A stretch of DNA of 64,000 bases from Lathyrus oleraceus (Eukaryota; Streptophyta; Magnoliopsida; Fabales; Fabaceae), in the NCBI RefSeq assembly GCF_024323335.1, contig NC_066583.1, forward strand, positions 373,199,175 through 373,263,174, read 5' to 3'. Under the pieces are notes generated by a model. The model was not told where the DNA came from. It saw only the letters and a program-made list of their open reading frames with translations, and did not search any database. Shown piece after piece: positions 46,203 to 57,020 of the stretch. How positions within the stretch are numbered: position 1 is the first letter of the stretch; every line of letters starts with the position of its first letter. The position numbers and the translations under genes are program-made.

Positions 46203-47447
46203 CTAACTTGCCTTGTAATAAGTCTCAAAAGTATCTCTTTGCTCCTTCAACTGGATCCAGGACCTCTGTAACGCTTCCATGTCAGTGGGCATGTCTGGAT
46301 GAAGAATGATGTAAGAAGTATCTCCTTCAGCAACAGGCTCCATGGTAACTGGCAGGATAGCAGGATATGGCATCATAAGAGTCTGAGCACGAGATCGTAC
46401 CCATCTGAGATATGGTTCCATAGGAATAGTGTACTTGGGTTCTAGAGTCTTGCTGTCAACCTTGTTCACTTTACCCCATGCTCGTATGAACCTTTGACGG
46501 TAACCTTGAAGATCGTTGTCGTAGTCGAACACAATACCCTGAATAAGCATGTCATGAGGACCATCAGTCCGAGCGTAACCAAACTGACGTAGAGCTAAAG
46601 AAGGGTGGTAGGTAATGCCCCCTCTTATGCCAAGGAGTGGCACATTAGGGAACTCCCCACAACGGTCAATGATGGTAACATTCTCCATAGATCTAGAGCA
46701 CCAATGAATATCTGAATGAGAAAGTGACATAATCCTCTTGGACCACCTGAACCCTTGTTCATTCTTCATCACTGATCGAGGAAGGTGAGAAATAAACCAC
46801 CTAGATAATAAAGGTATGCAACACATCAGAGTTCCTCGTGCCTTCGTAGTATGGGTATGAAGAGAGTGTAAGATGTCTCCAAGTAATGTAGGCACTGGAT
46901 TGCGAGTCAGAAATATGTTGATGGCGTGTACGTCTATGAACTGGTCTGGATTGGGGAACAGTACTAAGCCATAAATCAATAGGGCTAAGATCTCCTCAAA
47001 AGAATCATAACTCATAGCCTTCAGGAATACTTGAGCTTTCTCCATCAATACCTTAGCAAGAATACCCTTAACTCCACTCCTTGTTTCTAGGACAATGTCT
47101 GATTTCTTTAAATGTAAGGCTGCAGCAATGACTTCAGGTTTAGGCTCTTTTTCCAAGCCTGTGAAGGGTTTCTGATCAAGAATAGGTATACTTAGAAGCT
47201 TGGAGAACTCTTCCATTGTAGGAACCAGCTGATAGTCGGGAAATGTGAAGCAATGATGTTTAGGGTCAAAGAACTGAAACAGGACACTCATCATGTCTTC
47301 ATTGAACCTTGAAGTGACTAGATCCAGTAGGTGACCATGCCTCTTGATGAACTGGGAGTTTTCAGAAACTTGAGAGGCCAATTCCTTAAGCTTAGGAGGT
47401 ATTCCTACAAAGTTGATCCGGATAGTATTCCTACGAGCAGAAGCCAT
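46203..47447 (-). CDS. Ogre-young ORF1 (414 residues), DUF7745-like protein upstream of gag
   Basis: The extra Ogre ORF. Start chosen at 47447 (GTCATGGCT), which matches the start context of Ogre-old ORF1; the frame stays open upstream. Conserved blocks: HHCFTFPDYQLVPTMEEF, LALLIYGLVLFPNPDQFIDV, NPVPTLLGDILHSLH, CCIPLLSRWFISHLP and CGEFPNVPLLGIRGGI. The C-terminus includes MPTDMEALQRSWIQLKEQRD, coiled-coil-like. I relate it to the DUF7745/plant mobile domain class found in Ogre ORF1 and some host proteins. No catalytic motif or membrane segment is evident and the role is unknown. The frame is intact, whereas gag-pro and pol of this element are not. Confidence 0.85.
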   Translation of the reverse strand: MASARRNTIRINFVGIPPKLKELASQVSENSQFIKRHGHLLDLVTSRFNEDMMSVLFQFFDPKHHCFTFPDYQLVPTMEEFSKLLSIPILDQKPFTGLEKEPKPEVIAAALHLKKSDIVLETRSGVKGILAKVLMEKAQVFLKAMSYDSFEEILALLIYGLVLFPNPDQFIDVHAINIFLTRNPVPTLLGDILHSLHTHTTKARGTLMCCIPLLSRWFISHLPRSVMKNEQGFRWSKRIMSLSHSDIHWCSRSMENVTIIDRCGEFPNVPLLGIRGGITYHPSLALRQFGYARTDGPHDMLIQGIVFDYDNDLQGYRQRFIRAWGKVNKVDSKTLEPKYTIPMEPYLRWVRSRAQTLMMPYPAILPVTMEPVAEGDTSYIILHPDMPTDMEALQRSWIQLKEQRDTFETYYKAS

Positions 47448-48172
47448 GACCTGTAACAAAGAACAAAGATAAATCCTTTGGTCCTTGAAATGGTTAGTGA
47501 AAATGCTATGCTTATGATGCATGATGATGCTATGATGTTATGCTCAATCACAAACATGTGGCACACACAAACAAGTCACACAATAGCCCTAGGTTTGAAG
47601 GCTTGTGTGAGGTTTAAAGGTAAGTACCCTCCCCTGAAGTTTAGTTGATTCATCCTGTCCTACAAAAGTAACCAGGTTCTAAGGGATCTCAAAATCATTG
47701 ATCCTTCACAAGGGTCGTTGTTCAGTAGGCAACTTACTTGCCAACCAAAACCCTCCAAGTTTAGGATCTCAATGAGTGTAGTATCGAGTATCAACCAACT
47801 TCAGTCTTCACCAAAGCCGGTTATCTCACTACTTTCTAAAGGCCAAGATGGGATGACTAGGGTTCTAAAAGTCAGTTAGTGTATTGACAACATATGGCAG
47901 CCTCATATTATCCTCAACTTACTTAAGGAACATAAGCACCAACCAAGAAGTCACACTAACTATGGCCACCAGATCAACCATATCGATATACGCCGTACAG
48001 TTTCCTTGGTCTATTGCCATTTACCTAAGGTACACTAGATCCGGGTTAGGGTCTTTCACACATAAGAGCACCCAACAGATAAGTATAAAGCAAACAAGGC
48101 AAACAATTTTAAAGTGATCTAATTCCTAAGGGTACCCCTCTTTTATTAAATCCCCAGTAGAGTCGCCAGTTC
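47448..48172 (-). other. Ogre-young 5' leader with PBS
   Basis: The PBS TGGCGACTCTACTGGGGA (48151-48168 on the minus strand) lies four bases inside the 5' LTR and fits the tRNA-Arg type reported for Ogre. The rest of the leader has no gene. It ends TTTGTTCTTTGTTACAG, acceptor-like, three bases before the ORF1 ATG. Confidence 0.75.
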
Positions 48173-51100
48173 TGTAACACGGTGGGAGAACTGACTTTAG
48201 TTAAATGTTGCGGATAGCAAGAGTCGCCACCGACTTTTATTTTATCCAAAAGGAAAGGACATAAAAGAACAGGAAAGACCTTAAAAAGATTTTGAGTTCG
48301 GGGGGTAGGTTATACAAAGGGAAGGTATTAGCACCCTTTATATCCATGGTTATCCATGGGCTCTTAGTTACTTAGCTCACTTTGTTTGTTTGCAAGAGTG
48401 TAGTGTGTGATTAGAAAAATTTCTTTAAGTACTTTGTAATGACCCTCGTATGGGTGTATACAAAGCCTAGTTTAGAAATTGTGAGGTGTAAAAGTAATTT
48501 TGAAAAGTGTGAGCAAGTAACTATGAGATACCTACCCTAGATTAAGTCTTTCGTGTTCTCGTATATTCTTTCAATGGTAAGACTGTCCCTATTATTAAGG
48601 AATAGGTAGTCATTACCTTGGATGTGTTTAAGGGACGGGCGTAGGGTCATCGTATGGTCAATGAAGGCAACATAAGGGGTGTCTTTAGCAACTCGTAGGG
48701 ACTATCATCATATTTACCGAAGGGACAAGATCATTATATCGTAGGCAACCTCGTAGGGACTTGATCTTTCAAGTTTATAGGGACTTGATGATTTTTCTGT
48801 TTGAAGGGACTTTGCTTAAGACACCCATATTTTCGAGGGACTTGACCATTTAAAGAAGGCAACCAAGAGGAATACCCTAGGAAGTACAGATGGCGATCAA
48901 AGATCGACCTACGTGTGTGAGTGTTATTTTTCAGATATTTGTCTTGAATTTAATTTTCTAAGTTCAATTATTTACAATTAGTTTTTTGCACTCCCTAAAT
49001 TACTAACCACGCAATAAATATTTACAAAAATAAAAGCAAGAAAAATAAATTCCTAAACTATTACATGGCTATGGGACAGATACATAATAATCAGGCGAGA
49101 CAGAATAAATTTACAACCTATACATTTGTTCCTAATATTATAAATAAAACAAAATTAAAATAAGGAAAATAATGAAGCAAAAATAGAATAGATAAAAGCA
49201 AATAATAATAAAATAATAAATAAACAATGGTAATAAAGCAATAATAAAATAACAATAATAATAAAGTGATAATAAAAAGGTTAGAATTTTAAAAGAAATT
49301 ATTTTAGGTTAAACAAGTTAGATTTTTTTAGAAGTTATTAGAAAAATATGAGTTTAAAATAAATTAGTAATAATAAAAGAATTTAAAATACATTAATGTA
49401 CAAATTATAAAATAAAAGAGCTATATGAAAAATATTAAGTTAGTTATTTACAAAATAAATAAAGATTATAGAAAATATCAAATTATTAGATTAATAGGTT
49501 TATTATTATTATTCAATTAGAAAAATGGTCAATTAGATTTTATTTACAAAATATATAAGGATTTATTATTATAAGTAAGTAATAAAAAAAAGTTATTAAA
49601 ATAGTTAGTATTTATTATTTATTTACAAAAAATATAAAGGTTATAGAAAGATATTAAATAATTAATTTAGTAGGTTTTCACGCCCTACATTACTAAACCA
49701 CGCAGTTAATATAGGATCAATGGCAGGAATTTAAATGGCAGAAAAATAAATGGCAGAAAAATAAAATGGCAGAAAATAAATGGCAGAAAATAAAACCCTA
49801 ATTATTACAACGCTTTGGTGCAGTTACATAATAAAGATGACGAAAAGTAAAACTGAAAATATTACAAGTTAAAACTTAAAATATTACAAGGGCGAAGCAG
49901 TTACAGTGTATGAATAACATAAATATGAGCGAAAATAGGAAATAATAATAAAGTTTGTTAAGGTTTAAGAAAAGGTTTATGGTTTAGAGGAAATAACACG
50001 GTTAAAGTTTTAGGTTTGAAATTTAGAGTTTGTGGCGAAATTGTCAGGGTTTAGGAAAAATCAGGGTAGTTAGTTATGAAAAAAAAATGTGCAGATCTAA
50101 ATATATGTATATAAAAATAAAAAAAAGATATGAATTAAAAAAAACAACGGCGTTGCTAGCGCAAAATTGCGATCATCACAACTGGATCTGATAACACAAA
50201 TGTCACGCCTCATACACGTATATGTGAAAACGGCGTATTGACACGATCCGATCCGAAAACATAATCAAATTATAACATAAAATAGAAATATATATATATT
50301 TAACACACTAGTTACATATTATAAATTATATATTATATGATCCATATGCATTTTTATTAACAACAAAATTATTATTATATTATATTATATATTATGAGAC
50401 ATGTAAAACTTATATAAAAACAAACACATCAAATACATAATACAATGAACCAAATTATTATACATGTTATACTTATGTGCATAAGAAAAGCAAAACGGCG
50501 ATATCCTGATATATTTAACCAAACCGCATGTATCTGGAATACATAACACAGTCACACATATGAACATATATTTGAAACACAGTAACAAATATATCAACAA
50601 AATAGATAAAGTATATATCATATATAAACTATTACCAAACTGTGTGTACGATAGTATAGATCCGCCACTCTCAGTTTCTCTTTTTTTGTTCTGTCTTTTT
50701 GCCTCCCTCTATCAGTCATGCTAGTAAATATATATAGGAACAAATTAGGTTAATGATAATGGGCCTAAGTTTATTTTGAAACCCAATATTAAATTAAAAA
50801 CTGAATAAAGTTAAATAATTAAAATAGTTAAAATTAAAATAAAAACTAATTAACCTATTTATTTATTCTAGACCCAATATAAAAATAAATAGACTCAAAA
50901 AAAAAATGTCGGGCACCAAAATGCTCGAAAAAATAAAATGAACACGTCAAAATAATCAGCGCGAAATAAATGACTCGGAAAAATACAGCGTTTGGTCGGA
51001 TTTTGAAATAAAAATTATGACCGTTTAAACTGCTCAGACTGATCAACATATGACCAAAAATAGTCGTAAAAATATTTTTAGCATGTCAAATTAAACCACG

Positions 51101-51335
51101 TGAACCGCAGATTAATGTTACCGACATTTGCAAACTTAAACTTGACATTTTTTCGTTGACTAATTTTAGGCACAGTTAAAAAGTTAATTTGACCAGTCTG
51201 TTTGTAAATTCCGAGAAATTATTCCGGCTAATATTAAGACAGAAAAAAATGTTATGCTATGATGATGATGCAAATGAATGTGAAACAAAAAATTGGTTAG
51301 AGTTAAAAATAGATGGCAAATTTTGGGGTGCAACA
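48173..51335 (-). repeat. Ogre-young 5' LTR, 3163 bp
   Basis: The partner of 34000-37148. Differences include small indels in A-runs, an extra ATGGCAGAAAATAA-type unit near 49770, and scattered substitutions. TATA box at 50729-50736 (minus strand). The block GGTGGCGACTCT is present near the inner end, as in other Ogre LTRs. Confidence 0.95.
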
Positions 51336-54136
51336 GATGGCACCCGATGATATGGAGAAGACCACATTCATTACACCCTGGGGAACATTCTGTTATAGAG
51401 TGATGCCTTTCGGTTTAAAGAATGCTAGTGCAACTTACCAAAGAGCAATGACTACTCTTTTTCATGATATGATGCATAAAGAGATTGAAGTCTATGTTGA
51501 TGATATGATTGCTAAATCTATTGATGAAGAGGAACATGTTGGGCATTTGTTGAAGCTATTCTAGCGTTTGAGGAAGTACAAACTCTGCTTGAATCCCAAT
51601 AAGTGTACTTTTGGTGTTCGTTCTGGTAAGTTTTTGGACTTTATTGTTAGCGAGAAGGGTATTGAGGTTGACCCTGCCAAGGTCAAATCAATACAAGAGA
51701 TGCATGCGCCCAAAATAGGGAAGCAAGTCAGAGGTTTTCTTGGCCACTTGAATTATATCTCAAGATTCATTTCACAAATGACTGCCACATGTGTGCCTAT
51801 ATCCAAGCTTCTTCAGAAAGATCAGTCTTATGATTGCACCGAAGATTTCCAGAAAGCTTTTAACAGTATCAAAGAGTATTTGCTTAAGCCTCCGATTTTG
51901 TCTCTGCCTGTTGAAGAAAGACCGTTGATCATGTATTTGAATGTGCTTGAAGAGAGTATGGGTTATGTTCTTGGTTAGCAAGATGAAATTGGAAAGAAAA
52001 AATATGCTATTTACTACCTCAGTAAGAAGTTCACCGATTATGAGACTCGGTATTCTATGCTATAGAAGACTTGTTACGCATTGGCTTGGGCTGCTAAGCG
52101 TCTGCGTCCATATATGTTGAATCATACCACTTGGTTGATATCCAAAATGGATCCAATCAAGTATATTTTTGAGAAGCCTGCTTTAACTGGGAGAATTTCC
52201 CGTTGGCAGATGTTGTTATCCGAGTATGATATTGAATACCGATCTCAGAAAGCGATTAAAGGTAGTATCTTGGCTGACCATTTGGCTCACCAACCGATTG
52301 AAGATTACCAGTCAGTGCAGTTTGACTTTCCTGATAAAGAGATTTTGTACTTGAAAATGAAAGATTATGATGAACCATTGCTTGCAGAAGGGCCAGAACC
52401 TGGTTCCCATTGGGGCATGGTATTTGATGGAGCTGTTAATCAGTATGGTAATGCCATTGGTGCAATGATTATTACTCCTCAAGGCACACATTTTCCATTT
52501 ACATCCAGATTGACTTTCAAGTGCGCAAATAATATGGCTGAGTATGAAGCTTGCATTATGAGGATTGAAGAGGCCATTGACCTCAGAATCAAATATCTCG
52601 ATATCTATGGAGATTCAGCTTTGGTTGTGAATCAAATCAAAGGTTAATGGGAGACGAATCAACCCGGTTTGATACCATATAGATATTATGCGAGGAGGAT
52701 TTCCATTTTCTTTACAAAGGTTGAGTTTCATCATATCCCTCGAGATGAAAACCAGATGGCAGATGCTCTTGCAACTTTAGCTTAATGATTATGGTGAAGT
52801 AATGGAACGAAGTTCCCAATTTAACTGTGATGCGTCTTGATAGGCCAACTCATGTGTTTGCTGTTGAAGAGATCAAAGATGAGAAGCCGTAATATATTGA
52901 TATCAAGTGTTTCCTCCAAAGTCAGATTTACCCACCTGGGGCATCTTTGAAAGATAAGAAGACTTTGAGAAGATTATCCGATAATTTATACTTGAATGGT
53001 GATGTATTGTACAAGAGAAACTTCGATATGGTTCTACTCAGATACATGGATAGACATGAAGTAGGCTTGTTGATGGATGAAGTCCATGAAGGTTCCTTTG
53101 GTACTCATTCCAATGGACGTGCTATGGATAAGAATATGTTGCGAACATGTTACTATTGGATGACAATGGAATCTAACTGTTGCAAGTTTGTGAAGAAATG
53201 CCAAAAGTGTCAAATTTATGCAGATAAGATTCATGTTCCTCCGACATTTTTGAATGTCATTTCCTCCCCATGGCCCTTCTCCATGTGGGAATTGATATGA
53301 TTAGCATGATTGAGCCCAAAGCTTCGAATGGACATTGTTTCATTTTGGTGGCAATTGACTACTTCACAAAATGGGTTGAAGCGACATCATATGTGAATGT
53401 AACCAAGCAAGTTATTGTGAGGTTTATCAAGAATCAGATTATATGTCGTTATGGTGTGCCAAGTAAGATCATTACTAATAATGGATCGAACTTGAATAAT
53501 AATATGGTCGAAGCTCTTTGCAAAGACTTCAAGATTGCACATCATAATTCTTCTCCCTACAGACCCAAGATGAATGGGGTTGTTGAAGTTGCAAACAAGA
53601 ACATCAAGAAGATCATTCAGAAAATGGTTGTGACGTACAAGGATTGGCATGAGATGCTCCCATTTTCTTTGCATGGGTATCGTACATCCATCTGCACTTC
53701 AACAGGGGCAACCCCATTCTCACTTGTTTATGGCATGGAATTTGTGCTCCCCGTAGAGGTTCAGATCCCATCATTGCGTTTTTTTGTGGAAGTCAAGTTG
53801 ACTGAAGCTGAATGGTGTCAAACCCAGTTTGACCAGCTGAATTTGATCGAAGAGAAGAGGTTGACTGCCATGTGTCATGGTCAGTTGTATCAGCAGAGGA
53901 TGAAGAAAACTTTCGACAAGAAGGTCAGGCCTCGTGTGTTCAGAGAAGGTGACCTTGTGCTCAAGAAGATTCTATCTTTTAAACCAGATGTTAGGGGCAA
54001 ATGGGCTCATAATTATGAAGGCTCATATGTTGTTAAGAGAGCCTTTTCAAGAGGTGCTTTGATTCATACAACTATGGATGGTGAAGAGTTCACTCGTCTT
54101 GTGATCACAGATGCAATCAAGAAATACTTCTCCTAA
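51336..54136 (+). pseudogene. Ogre-old pol, remaining RT, RNase H domains and integrase
   Basis: Continues from the GATGG duplication with APDDMEKTTFITPWGTFCYRVMP-type RT, the catalytic YVDDMIAKS, and both RNase H domains (YYLSKKFTDYETRYS; FDGAVNQYGN, NNMAEYEACIM, YGDSALVV). Integrase follows, with a zinc motif ending CQKCQIYAD, GIDMIS and NGVVEVANKN. Stops lie at about 51562, 51976 and 52063, and at 52645 within the second RNase H. Frameshifts occur near 52790-52900 and 53280. The second integrase Asp is changed (TNNGSNLNN where Ogre-young has TDNGSNLNN), a catalytic-residue loss. Confidence 0.9.
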
Positions 54137-57020
54137 AAAATAAAAGAACAACTCGCTAAGTTGAAAACCCAAAAGGGCGGCTTAGGAAAAAATGAGCGCC
54201 TCGGTGGATTGAACCCGAGAAGGCGATCTAGGCAAAAATTTAAGACATAAAAACATAAAAGGAATTATCCCGATAAATTGAGTACCCCACCTTGGGGAAA
54301 TTTATGCAAAAATTAGGGATTATGGCAAGTAATTGCATCCTGCCGATCTTCAGTTTGGAAGATATTCTTGAGCAAATCGGTCAATTCTGATTCATCATCT
54401 CCAGCCGTCGCCAAGAGCACAGTGGACATCAAAAGTTGGTAGAAGGATTAGTGATCATTGTATTCAATGTATCCCTTTTCCATGTAAATTATCACTTTTC
54501 AACTTTTAAAAAGATCTATGGAGTCTTGTCATTTACAGACTATCATTCTATTAAATAAAGTTGAGCTTTTATCCAATTGTTTCTACTCTTATTTATTATT
54601 CAGCCAAATAGATTTAAATTTTATTGTGATTATTTTTTAAAATTAATTTTTTAAACAAAATCATGTTTTCTTATAAAAGCAGTTATTTTAAAAGCAATTG
54701 ATTTAGTTAAAAAGAATATCAACAGTGGTTTGAAAAACATGTAAGCCCTAAATGTGGAGCATTGTTGGTTCTCCCTAAGCAGTTAGCGTGGCCCCTATCT
54801 TTCATCCCCGACAACATGTCAACATTCGACGTTTGTTGGTTTCCCCAACCGAGTTTTATTGACATTCCTAGCCGAATTTGTTGGCCTCCCTTGAGTTGTA
54901 GACGCGCTACTTCAGCAGTATATTTAGTTTTGGCAGAATTTTGGCTTCTCCGTAAATCACCATCAGATTTATCCCTAGTTAGAGTTTCCTCCAGATTCTG
55001 AGCAACTATTTATGTTATTCCCCGCTGGCTTGATAGCAGTTTCCTCAGCAGATCCTCTTCTTTCTTCCCTAACTAGAGTCGAGCCTTCGAGATGTTTGAT
55101 CTCTTCTCCAGCAGTTGTTTCCCTCTTGTGTGGATTGGCCAAGAATTATACCGATGATTCAAATCACCGACATTTGTATCTTTTGCGATCACTTCGTCAG
55201 CATAATCATCATATATACATATACATATACATATACATTCAGAAATTTCATGATTGCATCATTACACTTTGTGATTCATTAACTCTATGCTATGGTGGTA
55301 CTTTATCCTGATGCAGGTTTGATGTATATGTCCTCCTTCAATTGTAGAGTGTCATCCCCTTAAGCAGAAAGACTCTAATCTTTCTCCTTTTTCCCCACTA
55401 AGTCATTTCCTCATGGATGATTATTATTTCAGTTTCCTCCCCAGTTGATTATTTGGATGGAACCACTCCCGTTAAGTTATATCCTCATTGGGTTGAGTCT
55501 TGATTAACCGTTTCTTTCTAGATCTTACCTAGATATATGCCCTTGGTCCTCTAAGAGTTTATTACCCAGTAACTGGTAATATTCTTCTTAGTTTGCGGTT
55601 TGTTACTTTTGTCCAATACCCGACAGGAGTAACCCCTTTTTCTCCCCAGCAGATTCGTTTTTACGTTTCCCAGGAAGTATATCCTTGATATGTTCATCCT
55701 AACCGATGACAGATATTTTCTTCCCCTGTTTTGAGTTTATCCTTGATATGTTCACCTTAACCGCTGATAGATATTCTATTTTTGGTATTCTATCCAGTAA
55801 AAAGGTAGGTGTAATCCCTATTTCATCCCCCAGAGATTTAATCCTTGATATGTTCATCCTAACCGGTGACGGGTTTCCTTCTCTTTGCGGTCTTCTGCCC
55901 AGTAATTGGTAGTTGTAAATCCTTCTTTTCTCCTCTTTTGTAGAATTTATCCTTGATATGTTCATCTTAACTGGTGACAGATATTCTCTTTTTGGTTTTC
56001 TATCCAGTAACCGATAGATATAATTCCTATTTCTCCCCGCGGAGTCTATCCTTGATATGTTCATCCTAACTGGTGACAAATATTCTCTTTTTGGTATTCT
56101 ATCCAGCATCCGATAGATGTAAATCCTACTTTGTTCGGGCGGTTTATCCTTGATATGTTTGTCCTAAGCGATGACGAATATCCTCCTTAACATCCCCAGG
56201 CAAGTCTATCCTTGATATGTTCATCTCAATCGATGACAAATTTGCTTTCCTTTGAGTTTATCCTTGATATGTTCACTTTAAACAGTGATGGATATTCTCT
56301 CCCTTTGGTCTTCTGCCCAGTGACTGGTAGTTGTAAATCCTATTTTCAGCTTTTCCCAGCAGTTTTATTCTTACCCAGTAACCGGTAATGAATACGCATC
56401 CTGGTTGCCTTCAGCGAGTTATCCTTGATATGTTTACACTAACCGGTAACGGATGTCCTCCCTATCATATTTTGTTATCTCCTTACCCAGTAACCGGTAG
56501 TGGATAATATATTTCTGCTCCTCCTGTGTTGAAGATCTTTTCTTCTCCAGTTGAGCTTGAGTGCGTATTTCCTTAGTGAAATTGTTGTTTCCTGCTTGGC
56601 TCAGGTATTTCAGCTTTTGCTCTGATCTACTCGCTTCCCCCCGCAGATGTCCTTTTTTCCCCGCCTGAGTCTTTCCATTGACTTATTCTAATGGAATCCC
56701 TCTAGTCCCCCAGCAGTTTTAAGTCGTAGCCCGACCTATGCACAACCTTTTTATCCCCTCAGAGTCTTTGTCTCCCCAGTTAGTTTTCCTTATGGAATGC
56801 ATTATGCTCCTGCGGACTTTCAGTCTCTCCGGATTCTTTTCCTTTATGGCAATCATTTCCCCATAGAGATTTATTTTGACATTCATATCATATGCATCAC
56901 GAGGTATCTTAGGGACCAAAATTTGTTTCTATATGTTGTTATTTAAGCCCATTATACCGAGTCGATGCGAAGATTTTAACCTTCATCTCCTCAGTTAGAA
57001 CATCCTTAAATAGAGGCAGT
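54137..57020 (+). other. Ogre-old 3' UTR, including the polypurine tract
   Basis: No gene. It begins with GAAAACCCAAAAGGGCGGC-type short repeats (54160-54320). It then has a TC-rich part with recurring CCCAGCAG words, a CATATA microsatellite (about 55208-55237) and the tandem array 55679-56460. It ends with a PPT AAATAGAGGCAGT (57008-57020) directly before the 3' LTR. Confidence 0.8.
55679..56460 (+). repeat. Tandem repeat array in the Ogre-old 3' UTR
   Basis: Nine imperfect copies beginning ATCCTTGATATGTTCATCCT, at about 55680, 55738, 55843, 55949, 56047, 56146, 56208, 56260 and 56420. Spacings are 59, 105, 106, 98, 99, 62, 52 and 160 bp, so the basic unit is about 100 bp with shortened and lengthened variants. 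Subunits such as AACCGGTGACAGATATTC and CCAGTAACCGGTA recur. It is unrelated in sequence to the array in Ogre-young. Confidence 0.85.

Larger units (their letters stand above)
34000..51335 (-). mobile_element. Ogre-young: Ty3/gypsy Tat-lineage (Ogre) element, 17,336 bp, nested in Ogre-old
   Basis: Flanked by a perfect 5 bp duplication GATGG (33995-33999 and 51336-51340). LTRs are 34000-37148 and 48173-51335. On the minus strand the order is 5' LTR, PBS (48151-48168), leader, ORF1 (46203-47447), GAG-PRO (42690-45899), intron (42466-42693), pol (39005-42465), 3' UTR with tandem repeats, PPT (37149-37160), and 3' LTR. Defects found: one in-frame stop in gag, one in pol, and one frameshift near the integrase C-terminus. 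About 30 substitutions between LTRs by eye (near 1%) make it fairly recent but older than the SIRE-like element. Confidence 0.95.
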
